15,960 nt of DNA from Treponema sp. (GTDB taxonomy: Bacteria; Spirochaetota; Spirochaetia; Treponematales; Breznakiellaceae). The notes below the pieces were generated by a model. It searched no databases and was not told where the DNA came from. It saw nothing but the letters and a program-made list of their open reading frames with translations. Made by a program: the position numbers and the translations under genes. Shown here in pieces: positions 1-6,333 of the stretch; the stretch's first letter is position 1, and each line of letters begins with the position of its first letter. The stretch spans positions 1 through 15,960 of the forward strand of contig JAISGE010000069.1 in the NCBI GenBank assembly GCA_031263265.1, written 5' to 3'.

Positions 1-567
1 GAAAAGTACCGTACCTGGCTTGTTGCCGATTCCGGGAATTCCTTAACGATTATCAGACCAACCGTGATCTTTGGTGAACAAAACCGAGGGAATGTGTATA
101 ACCTGTTACGCCAAATTGCAGGGGGTAAATTCCCTATGGTGGGGAAGGGGACAAATGTCAAATCTATAGCTTATGTTGAAAACGTTGCTGCTTTTATTGA
201 ATACAATCTGAATAACCCGCCCGGGGAACATTTATTCAATTATATCGACAAACCAGATTTCGATATGAATGGTCTAGTCGCTGCGGTGCGCCGTATATTG
301 GGAAAGCCTGGGAAGCTGTTTTACTGGCCCTATTGGGTTGGTTTAGCCGGCGGTCTGTGCTTTGATCTCCTGGCAAAGATACTGCACAAGAAGCTGCCCG
401 TCAGTTCAATCCGGGTGAAAAAGTTTTGCGCCAATACCATGTTTGAATCGGCTGGGATACAAATGACCGGCTTCAAGCCGCCGGTAACTCTTACGGAAGG
501 GCTTGAACGGACAATCACCTATGAGTTTGTAAATCGAATAGCTGATCAGGTATTTTACACAGAATGA
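1..567 (+). CDS. NAD-dependent sugar-nucleotide epimerase/dehydratase, C-terminal part (5' truncated by window edge)
   Basis: The frame is open from base 1 to the TGA at 565-567, so this is the last 188 codons of a longer gene; the GTG at 64 is internal. Visible landmarks are SLTIIRPTVIFGE (residues 20-32 of the visible part), the characteristic extended-SDR segment after the catalytic Tyr-Lys helix, and a later SIAYVENVAAFI stretch matching the usual V(E/D)D(V/L)A substrate-side segment. The catalytic YxxxK and the Rossmann GxxGxxG must lie just upstream, outside the window; the initial EKYRTWLV fits the helix after YxxxK. Members act on nucleotide-linked sugars for surface polysaccharide or lipid glycans. 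The exact substrate (UDP-, GDP- or dTDP-sugar) cannot be read from this part. A hydrophobic patch near YWPYWVGLAGGLCFDLLAKIL could be membrane-associated, which would fit enzymes acting near lipid-linked sugars; this is inference. Confidence 0.8.
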   Translation, partial: EKYRTWLVADSGNSLTIIRPTVIFGEQNRGNVYNLLRQIAGGKFPMVGKGTNVKSIAYVENVAAFIEYNLNNPPGEHLFNYIDKPDFDMNGLVAAVRRILGKPGKLFYWPYWVGLAGGLCFDLLAKILHKKLPVSSIRVKKFCANTMFESAGIQMTGFKPPVTLTEGLERTITYEFVNRIADQVFYTE

Positions 568-625
568 GGAGCATTCCCTATTCTAGACCTTCTACCTATG
601 CACTCTATTACCAGCACTACACCCC

Positions 626-1147
626 ATGGAACTAAGCCCAACCCACCAAGAAATCATCAATCACCTCATCGCAGCCCATGAAAAACAGCCCTGGGGCAGT
701 ACCATTGCTCACTACTTCCGGGCCTTTACCGGCGCCTTTTCCCCCACCATGTCCTTCACTTTCTACTTCCTCTCTCCTACCCACCCCGTCATGTACGTCT
801 ACGATCCAAAGCCGCCTGGGCAGCGCAGTTCCCGAGATGCTTTCCGTGGGGCCTGTGAGCGCCGGAAACCAAAGATCCTCGGGATAACCCGTTTCTGCGA
901 ATATCTGGTGGAGCATGACTACCTCCAGATGGAGTACCGGGGTATCCAGGGCCGGCCGCCGCGGCCTTTGGGGTACGAAAAGGTGTGGCGGAAGTACAGT
1001 GACTTTTACAACGACCTCATGACCGGCTTATCCTTTGTGTGCCTTTCTGAGTTTATACCCACAGAAAAACTCTATGCCCTATGGGAAACATCGGTTGCCG
1101 GACATCGTGATGATAACCTTGCTGGCGGTTATGCCACGGGGGAATGA
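626..1147 (+). CDS. Hypothetical protein of unknown function, 173 aa, possibly with a chimeric 3' end
   Basis: I do not recognise this protein. It is soluble-looking, rich in aromatic residues and Pro/Arg, with no signal peptide, membrane segment or obvious catalytic motif. The middle (about residues 80-130) is basic and could be a small DNA- or RNA-binding fold, but this is only an impression. ATG at 626 is the only reasonable start (an in-frame TAG lies at 584-586), and there is no clear Shine-Dalgarno before it. Codon use leans to C in third position (ctc, ttc, cac), unlike the flanking genes, which suggests transfer. The last roughly 22 codons (from about 1083) run through DNA that in another frame reads as an ISAs1 transposase N-terminus, so the native C-terminus was probably replaced by an insertion scar. 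The gene may be real but truncated, or decaying. Confidence 0.5.
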   Translation: MELSPTHQEIINHLIAAHEKQPWGSTIAHYFRAFTGAFSPTMSFTFYFLSPTHPVMYVYDPKPPGQRSSRDAFRGACERRKPKILGITRFCEYLVEHDYLQMEYRGIQGRPPRPLGYEKVWRKYSDFYNDLMTGLSFVCLSEFIPTEKLYALWETSVAGHRDDNLAGGYATGE

Positions 1148-1226
1148 ATGGGGAGAGGGAGCGGAGTTTACCCGGACGAAAGAGCCGTGGCTTCCTCTCC
1201 CCATTCAGGTTCTCCCATGCTCTTAA
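1083..1226 (+). pseudogene. ISAs1-family transposase N-terminal remnant
   Basis: In frame 3 the DNA reads GKHRLPDIVMITLLAVM, then RGNEWGEGAEFTRTKEPWLP. This matches the N-terminal pattern of ISAs1/H-repeat-associated transposases: a basic residue plus HxLxDI, a hydrophobic helix, then (D/N)xWxExxxFxxxKxxWL. No DDE catalytic core follows; the frame stops at 1224-1226. The nucleotides around 1200-1222 look like the continuation (a PLPNGIPSHD-type segment) after a frameshift. It is therefore a scrap of about 140 bp, not a functional element. It overlaps the end of the 173-aa ORF in a different frame. No terminal inverted repeats of an intact element were found around it. Confidence 0.55.
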
Positions 1227-1239
1227 GGCCTGCCCATTC

Positions 1240-1413
1240 CTACTTCTGCCCGAGATCCCTACGCTCTATCATACGCTCATAGTTCTTTTCATCCTTTTTC
1301 AACGCTTCTAGCGTTACCTCGTCAACAACCCCGCGTCTTCGTACCATGTTTCCTGGTTCCCCTTGACCCTCTCTCCCCCTCATAATCCCCGTACATCCTG
1401 ATATCCCCCTCAT
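1240..1413 (-). CDS. Small minus-strand ORF or gene remnant, 57 codons
   Basis: On the minus strand an ATG at 1413-1411, directly preceded by an in-frame TGA, opens a 57-codon frame ending with TAG at 1242-1240. Internal ATGs at 1383 and 1347 are alternative starts; the latter has AGGA four bases upstream. From the third Met the peptide is highly charged and helix-prone (VVDEVTLEALKKDEKNYERM then IERRDLGQK), which looks like genuine coding sequence or the tail of a larger lost protein. No family is recognised. It sits in the decayed region between the transposase scrap and the LolA-like gene, so a remnant is as likely as an active small gene. The N-terminal part overlaps two copies of the 10-bp TCCCCCTCAT repeat and is less convincing. 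Confidence 0.3.
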   Translation of the reverse strand: MRGISGCTGIMRGREGQGEPGNMVRRRGVVDEVTLEALKKDEKNYERMIERRDLGQK

Positions 1414-1460
1414 TCACTCACCGTGTCCTGGTCAGTCTAGCGCCATTTCCTCCCCCTCAT
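1374..1460. repeat. Three direct copies of TCCCCCTCAT
   Basis: The 10-mer TCCCCCTCAT (ATGAGGGGGA on the minus strand) occurs at 1374-1383, 1404-1413 and 1451-1460, with spacings of 30 and 47 bp. The 30-bp step keeps the minus-strand frame, so two copies encode Met-Arg-Gly. The surrounding 1360-1460 is strongly pyrimidine-rich on the plus strand. Function unknown; it could be debris from local duplication. Confidence 0.6.
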
Positions 1461-1463
1461 TCC

Positions 1464-1532
1464 AGGATAAACGCATAGCATGTGCGTATTCTTTATTTTA
1501 CAAGAAAATAAGCATTTCTATGTGTTTATCCT
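1464..1532. repeat. 69-bp element with 15-bp inverted arms and nested hairpin
   Basis: AGGATAAACGCATAG (1464-1478) is matched by CTATGTGTTTATCCT (1518-1532): a 15-bp inverted repeat with a single mismatch that becomes a G-U pair in RNA. Inside lies a second perfect 7-bp inverted repeat, TTATTTT / AAAATAA around ACAAG (about 1494-1512). The whole could fold into one long interrupted stem-loop. It has no coding capacity and lies about 80 bp upstream of the LolA-like gene. It could be a miniature transposon-like palindrome, an RNA hairpin or the terminator of decayed upstream genes; sequence alone does not decide. Confidence 0.55.
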
Positions 1533-1545
1533 GTATGCTTGTTGA

Positions 1546-1574
1546 TTGAACTTATTTTAAAATTAAGTTATGTT
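1546..1574 (+). promoter_or_regulatory. Possible promoter of the LolA-like gene with palindromic spacer
   Basis: TTGAAC (1546-1551), a 17-bp spacer and TATGTT (1569-1574) form a moderate sigma70-type match (4/6 and 4/6). The spacer region is AT-rich and contains AACTTA (1549-1554) and TAAGTT (1564-1569), an inverted repeat that could serve as an operator. The predicted transcription start (about 1581) would overlap the AAAGG that serves as ribosome site for the mini-ORF at 1590, so the match is not fully consistent. Confidence 0.3.
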
Positions 1575-1589
1575 TATAAAGGCATAAAC

Positions 1590-1613
1590 ATGACAAGTAA
1601 AGCAGCAAAATGA
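1590..1613 (+). CDS. Seven-codon leader ORF overlapping the LolA-like start (ATGA)
   Basis: ATG at 1590 follows AAAGG (1578-1582) at a 7-nt spacing and encodes MTSKAAK, then TGA at 1611-1613. The stop overlaps the ATG of the LolA-like gene at 1610 as ATGA. The downstream ATG has no ribosome site of its own, so coupled translation is plausible. It may also be chance, because the GTG at 1625 offers an alternative start for the main gene. Confidence 0.3.
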   Translation: MTSKAAK

Positions 1614-2314
1614 GGATACATACCGTGAGATTAACGCTCGTTAGAGCAACAATTATTTTCTTTCTTTTGTTCAGTAAAGACAGGGGATTTCTTGCGGCTC
1701 AGGAAATTGTTACCGCAGAACGGTACCTCCAAACAGTAGCCGAACGATACGGTACGATTCGAGATTATGAGGCAAAGCTTCTTATCCGCTCTGGGGGGAC
1801 CGATATGTCCGGTACGGTAAGTCATCTGGTTCCTTCGTTTTTACGGATAGACTTTACCAGGCCGGCAGAACAGGTTATTCTTTTTAACGGGGATTTGCTT
1901 ACGATTTATCTTCCCCAATACAATGCGGTATTGAACCAGTCTACAAGCCCCCGCAGTTCTGGGGCATCATTGGCAACTGCCCAGGGCCTCCTCTTGTTGA
2001 GGCGGAATTACATTCCGGTCTTTGTTACAGGCCCTGATCCGCAGCCCTTGGAAAGGGGTTCCGAAGAACAAGTGGTCCAGTTACGGCTCACCAGGCGTTC
2101 GGTGTCAGAAGGGTTTAGAGAGATCATTTTAAGCATCAATCCCAATACCAAGTTGATACGGCGCATAGTAGGAACTACCATTTCAGACGGCCAAGTACGG
2201 TTTGATTTTTCAGATATTAAGGTTAATCAGGGAATTCCTGAACAGCGGTTTATCTATGATTCGCCTGCATCGGCGAATATGTTTAACAATTTTCTGTTCC
2301 AAGATGCGGATTGA
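1610..2314 (+). CDS. LolA-like outer-membrane lipoprotein carrier-type protein
   Basis: This 234-aa protein starts with a basic N-region and hydrophobic core (VRATIIFFLLFS, residues 11-22), so a Sec signal peptide and periplasmic location are likely; cleavage near AAQE (about residue 30) is a guess. The rest shows the LolA layout: YGTIRDYEAKLLIR near the mature N-terminus, LRIDFTRPAEQVILFNGDLLTIYLP in the middle, and a C-terminal strand with DFSDIKVNQGIPEQRFIYDSP. LolA family members shuttle lipoproteins from the inner-membrane LolCDE machinery to the outer membrane, and spirochaetes have abundant lipoproteins. There is no lipobox Cys, so it is not itself a lipoprotein. ATG 1610 lacks a Shine-Dalgarno; GTG 1625 has GAGG at 1612-1615 with 9-nt spacing and removes only five residues, so it may be the true start. 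The gene is followed by a strong palindrome, then rodZ. Confidence 0.75.
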   Translation: MRIHTVRLTLVRATIIFFLLFSKDRGFLAAQEIVTAERYLQTVAERYGTIRDYEAKLLIRSGGTDMSGTVSHLVPSFLRIDFTRPAEQVILFNGDLLTIYLPQYNAVLNQSTSPRSSGASLATAQGLLLLRRNYIPVFVTGPDPQPLERGSEEQVVQLRLTRRSVSEGFREIILSINPNTKLIRRIVGTTISDGQVRFDFSDIKVNQGIPEQRFIYDSPASANMFNNFLFQDAD

Positions 2315-2329
2315 CCGGAATTATTGCAT

Positions 2330-2369
2330 GAGGCTGTTTCAAAATTCGGGCGAGTTTTGAAACAGCCTC
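2330..2369. terminator. Perfect 15-bp palindrome of the GGCTGTTTC type, possible terminator
   Basis: GAGGCTGTTTCAAAA (2330-2344) is exactly complementary to TTTTGAAACAGCCTC (2355-2369), with a 10-nt loop. It lies 15 bp after the LolA-like stop. No strong T-run follows (CGTATATTAACG), so it is not a textbook Rho-independent terminator, though the stem itself is very stable. A sister palindrome with the same core lies at 9692-9723. This points to a repeated element used, or tolerated, at gene ends. Confidence 0.6.
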
Positions 2370-2407
2370 GTATATTAACGATGTAAGAGAGACTATCAGG
2401 TAATAAA

Positions 2408-2452
2408 ATGACGGAAAGGGTAGAAGAAACCGGTGAATCGGGATTTTCTTGA
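2408..2452 (+). CDS. Possible 14-codon ORF ahead of rodZ
   Basis: ATG at 2408 (AGG at 2396-2399 upstream) encodes MTERVEETGESGFS and stops at 2450-2452, eight bases before the AGGAGG of rodZ. It is acidic and has no recognisable family. It is listed because two other genes here (lolA-like, tex) also have a short ORF just upstream; chance is a real alternative. Confidence 0.2.
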   Translation: MTERVEETGESGFS

Positions 2453-2472
2453 TAGTTTTGAGGAGGAATTCT

Positions 2473-3597
2473 ATGGAATCCCTAGGGAATAAATTACGAT
2501 CTGCCCGTGAAAGTAAAGGTTATACCTATGATAAGGTAGGGGATGATATACATATCGCTACTCGTTATTTAAAGGCATTGGAAGCGGAAGAATTTTCTGG
2601 GTTTCCGGGAGAGCCCTATATCCTAGGATTTTTAAAGAATTACGGTGAATATTTGGGACTAGATGCCCAGGAACTAATTTCTCTGTACAAAGCCATGCGT
2701 ATTCAAGAAGAGCCGGTTCCGGTGGAGCAGCTTCTTTTAAAGCGCCCTGAGCGGGTATCGTCCCGGTTCGTGTTGGGGGTGATTATAGGTCTGATACTGC
2801 TAGGCGCCCTGGCAGGGGGGGTATATTTCTTTTTGAGCCGTCCTCGAACCAAGCCGCTTGTGGAGGCAACGAGTCGAGAGCCTGCGGAATATATACTCAA
2901 TGGTGGTTCTTTGGAACGGCGTTTTTATCTGAAAGACCGTATCACCGTTGTTTATGGTGAGGACCAGTATCCTTTGGAACTCACTAATCTGGGGGAAGCG
3001 GTTACCATTACCACCCCCTATGGCCCGGTGATGCTGGACTTGAGCCAAGAAGTGGAGGTGGACCTTACGAGTGATAGCATAGCGGAGTTACGGATTACGG
3101 CGGTTGATTTTGATAAGAACAAACATGACGTTGGTGCCCAGTTGCGTTTTGAACTGGATAGTACCTTGCTTCTGGCGAACAACCCAAGCCCTGAACAGAC
3201 CGGGGCAGGCAGCAACGCTTCAGGAGAAGCTGCGTGGAGACCTAGTACTGGTCTTGCCAATGCAATCCCGATCTTTAATTCTCCGAATGCCTATCCGTTT
3301 ACGTTGCAAATCTCTTTTCAGGGTTATTGCATGTTCCGCTGGGAAATTATCGCAGAACGGGATCGCCGGGATCGCAATGAGCGGTATTTTCAAAAGGCCG
3401 ACGCAATCAATATCCAGGCTCAAAATGGGATCCGTATGTGGGCATCCAATGCCGCGATGGTTAAACTCCAGGCTATAGGAGGGGGACGAACCGTACCGTT
3501 GGAATTAGGGGGTGCCGGTGAAGTGGTGGTCGCGGATATTCGGTGGATCCGGGAGGACGAGCACCGGTACCGTTTGGCGATGGTACAGCTTGAATGA
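2473..3597 (+). CDS. rodZ: RodZ-like cell-shape protein: cytoplasmic HTH, one membrane helix, periplasmic domain
   Basis: The chosen start ATG 2473 follows a perfect AGGAGG (2461-2466) with 6-nt spacing; an in-frame TTG at 2449 would add eight residues but has no ribosome site. The 374-aa protein has an Xre-type helix-turn-helix at residues 3-66 (GNKLRSARESKGYTYDKVGD, then IATRYLKALEAEEF and the typical PGEPYILGFLKNYGEYLGLD), a linker, one membrane helix at about 99-121 (FVLGVIIGLILLGALAGGVYFFL region), and a 250-residue extracytoplasmic part with a C-terminal beta-rich RodZ-like domain. RodZ couples MreB to the elongasome and sets rod or helical shape. Its stop overlaps the rimO start by 4 bp (ATGA), indicating coupled translation; rodZ-rimO adjacency is seen in other bacteria. 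The middle of the extracytoplasmic part is less conserved-looking. Confidence 0.85.
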   Translation: MESLGNKLRSARESKGYTYDKVGDDIHIATRYLKALEAEEFSGFPGEPYILGFLKNYGEYLGLDAQELISLYKAMRIQEEPVPVEQLLLKRPERVSSRFVLGVIIGLILLGALAGGVYFFLSRPRTKPLVEATSREPAEYILNGGSLERRFYLKDRITVVYGEDQYPLELTNLGEAVTITTPYGPVMLDLSQEVEVDLTSDSIAELRITAVDFDKNKHDVGAQLRFELDSTLLLANNPSPEQTGAGSNASGEAAWRPSTGLANAIPIFNSPNAYPFTLQISFQGYCMFRWEIIAERDRRDRNERYFQKADAINIQAQNGIRMWASNAAMVKLQAIGGGRTVPLELGGAGEVVVADIRWIREDEHRYRLAMVQLE

Positions 3598-4949
3598 GCG
3601 TACGGTATTATCTTGATCCTTTTGGCTGTGCAAAAAACCAGGTAGATGCGGAAACCATGCTCGGGTTCCTCCAGGAGGCCCGGTGGGTTTTAGTGGAGGA
3701 CCCGGTAGAGGCAGAGCTCATCATCATCAATTCTTGCGGTTTTATTGAGCAGGCAAAGCAAGAATCCATCAATGCGGTCCTTATGTACCGTAAAACCTAT
3801 CCTGATAAAAAAATAATCCTGGCCGGCTGCCTTGCCCAGCGCTATGCTCAGGAACTGTCTACAGCCTTGCCTGAAGTGGATCTGATCTTCGGCAACCAGG
3901 ACTTGGCAAAAATCACCCAAGCCGCGCTGCTGGCACTTGATGCTGGGGAAACCAATGGTTCCTGCCGGGTACTCGTGCCCAGGGACCATGCTTCTGGTTT
4001 GGAGGCCGGTGTTTCTGCTCCAGGAAGGCGGCCCCTGCTTTCCCTCCCTGGTTCAGCATACGTTAAAATTGCCGAAGGCTGCGATAATCACTGTACCTTT
4101 TGTGCGATTCCTCGTATCCGGGGGCCGCTCCGGTCAAGACCCCTGTCTGGGATTGTGGATGAATGTCGTGAACTCTTGGATCGAGGCATTACAGAGCTTT
4201 GCCTCATTGGTCAGGATATTGGTTCTTATGGAACTGATAGAACCAGGGGATCCAGTGAGCTTCCCCAACTCTTAGAGGCCCTCTCCCAGATGGAAGGCCG
4301 GTTTTGGGTACGCATGCTTTACCTGCACCCGGATAGGTTTCCGTTCCCTATTCTGGAAATAATCCGCAGGGATCCCCGGCTGCTTCCGTATTTTGATCTG
4401 CCCTTTCAGCACAGTGCTTCCAAGATACTCCGGGCCATGAACCGCCGGGGGACTGGGGAATCCTACCTTGCCCTGATCCAACGTATCAGGGAACTGCTCC
4501 CGGATGCGACAATCCGGTCAACCTTCTTAATCGGCTTCCCTGGAGAGACGGAAAGGGATTTCCAGAACCTCTTACAGTTTCAGACTCAGGCCCAGCTTGA
4601 CTGGGTGGGCTGCTTCACCTATTCCCGTGAGGAAGATACCCCAGCATATTCCATGAAACCCCGGATTCCCGTTGGTATTGCGGCAGCCCGTAAAGGGCTT
4701 ATCGAAACCCGACAGATACCTATCACCGAAAAGCAGATGGATCGTTTTCTGGGCAGGACCGTGGAGGCCCTGGTAGAAGGAAAGGTACCTGCACAAACAG
4801 ACCAGTACCTGGCCCGGCTTACCTGCCAGGCGCCAGAAGTGGATGGACTCACCCTGGTCAGGTCTGCCACGCCCCTTATGCCGGGAACCTTTATCACCGG
4901 TAACGTGTGTACCCGGCAAGGCTTTGATCTGGAACTGCACCTAGAATGA
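3594..4949 (+). CDS. rimO: Ribosomal protein S12 methylthiotransferase RimO
   Basis: A radical-SAM methylthiotransferase of 451 aa, the usual length. The N-terminal UPF0004 domain carries the three auxiliary-cluster cysteines C12 (FGCAKNQVDAE), C48 (NSCGFIEQAKQESI) and C79 (LAGCLAQRY). The radical-SAM cluster is C163-x3-C167-x2-C170 in AEGCDNHCTFCAIP. A C-terminal TRAM domain follows (from about GRTVEALVEG). The CGFIEQAKQESI signature and absence of MiaB features favour RimO over MiaB or MtaB. The enzyme uses two [4Fe-4S] clusters to add a methylthio group to a conserved Asp of ribosomal protein S12. ATG 3594 overlaps the rodZ stop, so the two genes are probably co-translated. Its own stop overlaps the stop of the convergent CotH stump by 9 bp. 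Confidence 0.95.
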   Translation: MSVRYYLDPFGCAKNQVDAETMLGFLQEARWVLVEDPVEAELIIINSCGFIEQAKQESINAVLMYRKTYPDKKIILAGCLAQRYAQELSTALPEVDLIFGNQDLAKITQAALLALDAGETNGSCRVLVPRDHASGLEAGVSAPGRRPLLSLPGSAYVKIAEGCDNHCTFCAIPRIRGPLRSRPLSGIVDECRELLDRGITELCLIGQDIGSYGTDRTRGSSELPQLLEALSQMEGRFWVRMLYLHPDRFPFPILEIIRRDPRLLPYFDLPFQHSASKILRAMNRRGTGESYLALIQRIRELLPDATIRSTFLIGFPGETERDFQNLLQFQTQAQLDWVGCFTYSREEDTPAYSMKPRIPVGIAAARKGLIETRQIPITEKQMDRFLGRTVEALVEGKVPAQTDQYLARLTCQAPEVDGLTLVRSATPLMPGTFITGNVCTRQGFDLELHLE

Positions 4950-5240
4950 GTTGATTTCCTGGTGTAAGTAGGCTATCCGGTCTCTCCACCAGCCCTTGAG
5001 CCGGAGGATTTCTTGGGGATAGTCCACCTTGTTCCACCACCACACTTGGGCATTTGCCTTATGGGATTTTTCTAAGCAGGATGCCATCGTATCAATGAAC
5101 GATTCCATACCGGCAATCTCAGGATAGAGTACATTCCATCGTTGCTGGTATGCCTTCCTAAACTCAGGGTCTTCAAAGAAACGGCTGAAAAACTGTTGAC
5201 CGGATCCTGTATGAAACGCGGTGTTGTAAAACATACCCAA
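4941..5240 (-). pseudogene. C-terminal stump of a CotH-type protein
   Basis: The 99 codons (TTG 5240; ATG 5234 is an alternative start) match the end of CotH family proteins: FFSRFFEDPEFRKAYQQRW, a helical segment with ESFIDTMASCLEKS, and LKGWWRDRIAYLHQEI at the C-terminus. The N-terminal kinase-like core with its catalytic residues, several hundred residues in normal members, is missing. In many bacteria a VTC-domain gene and a cotH gene are neighbours, and here the VTC gene lies immediately upstream (5-bp gap), so this looks like the retained tail after an internal deletion. The in-frame region upstream closes at a stop at 5268-5270, inside the VTC gene. It may still be translated by coupling to VTC, but enzymatic activity is not expected. 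Confidence 0.6.
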
Positions 5241-5245
5241 AGAAA

Positions 5246-5953
5246 TCAGGCATACTGGGGATCCTCTTTATATATGAGCTGCTCAAAGGCCATCCGGTAT
5301 TTAGAATAGGAAACAGGAAAGAGGCTCAGCTGGGTAAGGTACGTGCTTAGGAAAAGAGGTATGGACCTATCGGTTTTTATTTCCATAAGGAAGCGGTTTT
5401 CGTCTAGGAGCAGCGCGCCTGAAGGACCGTGGGAGAAGTCGAGGTCCGAAGCTCTAAAGCGAACCTGGGTGTCGAAGGTGATCCGTAGATTGGTATGTTC
5501 CCTGCTCTGGAAAGCCAGACGCTCATAGGAGATAAGGCATTGGGGAATGGGTTTATAGTATGCGAGAAACCAGCGGATCTCATTACATACCAGGGTATGG
5601 GTATCCCCATTGAACTCAAGAGAAGCAGGGGTAAAAGGTAGGGAGATTCGTTGTTTATAGGTAATGCCCTGTAATTTCTTTTTCAATTCCCAATGGATTA
5701 TATCCCCGGCCTGGGGAATACCATAGGTACGGAGCCGCAATTTTTCTTTATAGGTAGATTTATCCGTTGATTTCCGGGCAATGGTAAAACTTGGCGTATC
5801 ATAATACAGGGAATAAATAGTACTCAAGCCATAGTCATCGGTATACGCGTATTCCTTGAGCAGATTCAAAACTGCATGATATTGAATGGAGGTAAGCAAA
5901 TATTTTTGCTCATACCGTTGAAAATACGTGGTAAGCCCTGGATGGTTTTCCAT
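5246..5953 (-). CDS. VTC-domain (polyphosphate polymerase-like) protein
   Basis: This 235-aa protein has the features of the bacterial VTC/triphosphate-tunnel family: FQRYEQKYLL near the start (E15, K17), LYYDTPSF (50-56), the basic tunnel strands YKEKLRLRTYG (69-78) and WELKKKLQGITYKQR (88-102), SYERLAF (142-148), LRITFD (156-161), LMEIKTD (189-195) and the terminal SYSKYRMAF. The Glu/Lys/Arg positions expected to bind phosphate and metal are all present. Yeast Vtc4 makes polyphosphate from ATP in such a tunnel; many bacterial homologues have unknown substrates. Start ATG 5953 was chosen over a TTG at 5968 because AAGGAGG lies just upstream. No signal peptide or membrane segment is present. 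It is followed by a CotH stump; the usual DUF4956 membrane partner is not in the window. Upstream lies the poly-G intergenic region. Confidence 0.85.
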   Translation of the reverse strand: MENHPGLTTYFQRYEQKYLLTSIQYHAVLNLLKEYAYTDDYGLSTIYSLYYDTPSFTIARKSTDKSTYKEKLRLRTYGIPQAGDIIHWELKKKLQGITYKQRISLPFTPASLEFNGDTHTLVCNEIRWFLAYYKPIPQCLISYERLAFQSREHTNLRITFDTQVRFRASDLDFSHGPSGALLLDENRFLMEIKTDRSIPLFLSTYLTQLSLFPVSYSKYRMAFEQLIYKEDPQYA

Positions 5954-6062
5954 GTAGCCCTCCTTCAAATACGCACCAGCGTCTTTGCATCTTGGACAAC
6001 GTGAATAAGCGAAGTAAAAGAAGCGTTAGAATGAAACCGATCGCCCTCGTTACGCCAAAATA

Positions 6063-6079
6063 GGGGGGGGGGGTATAAT
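6063..6079 (+). promoter_or_regulatory. G(11) tract abutting a TATAAT box: candidate phase-variable promoter
   Basis: Eleven consecutive G residues (6063-6073) are followed without a gap by TATAAT (6074-6079), a perfect sigma70-type -10 hexamer on the plus strand. The G-run occupies the -10/-35 spacer, so gain or loss of G would change promoter spacing. A -35 at the right distance is weak (TTACGC at 6050-6055 with 18 bp, or TACGCC with 17 bp). The tract also lies about 110 bp upstream of the divergent VTC gene and could influence both directions. Slippage-prone poly-G tracts in promoters are known from Treponema and other genera; switching here is inference. Confidence 0.5.
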
Positions 6080-6247
6080 ACAATGCTTATCGTGTCTAGT
6101 CAAGGACTTTTTTCTCCTTTTCGGTAATATTATAAGATTATAGGCAAATACGGTATTTATACTATATAAGTACTTCTGGTCAGTCAATACCCATTGCAGA
6201 TTTGTAGGGCATCATTATTCATAGTAATAGCATCGGAACTATAGATA
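6080..6247. other. AT-rich intergenic sequence, no gene seen
   Basis: Between the poly-G promoter candidate and the cyclase promoter there is AT-rich DNA with several TATA-like stretches (for example TATACT at 6158-6163) and a weak AAGGA/TCCTT inverted repeat around 6100-6117. Only very short ORFs are present and none has a convincing ribosome site. If transcription starts near 6086, this would be a long leader ahead of the cyclase-tex genes. Confidence 0.5.
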
Positions 6248-6276
6248 TTGACAAACACCGGAGAGCAGGTGATAAT
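6248..6276 (+). promoter_or_regulatory. Near-consensus sigma70-type promoter for the cyclase-tex genes
   Basis: TTGACA (6248-6253, 6/6), a spacer of exactly 17 bp, and GATAAT (6271-6276, 5/6). Predicted transcription start is about 6283, leaving a 50-nt leader with AAGAGGA (6322-6328) five bases before the cyclase ATG at 6334. Confidence 0.75.
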
Positions 6277-6333
6277 GAGTAACATTGAGATGTGTAAGAG
6301 GCTCTATAGAAATTATGAACCAAGAGGAAAACA

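Noticed and set aside
6001..6063. Short basic ORF from GTG 6001 (inner ATG 6031) ending at the poly-G tract
   Set aside because: Only 20 codons, no good ribosome site, no family. A frame change by G-tract slippage cannot extend it, because its TAG uses only the first G.
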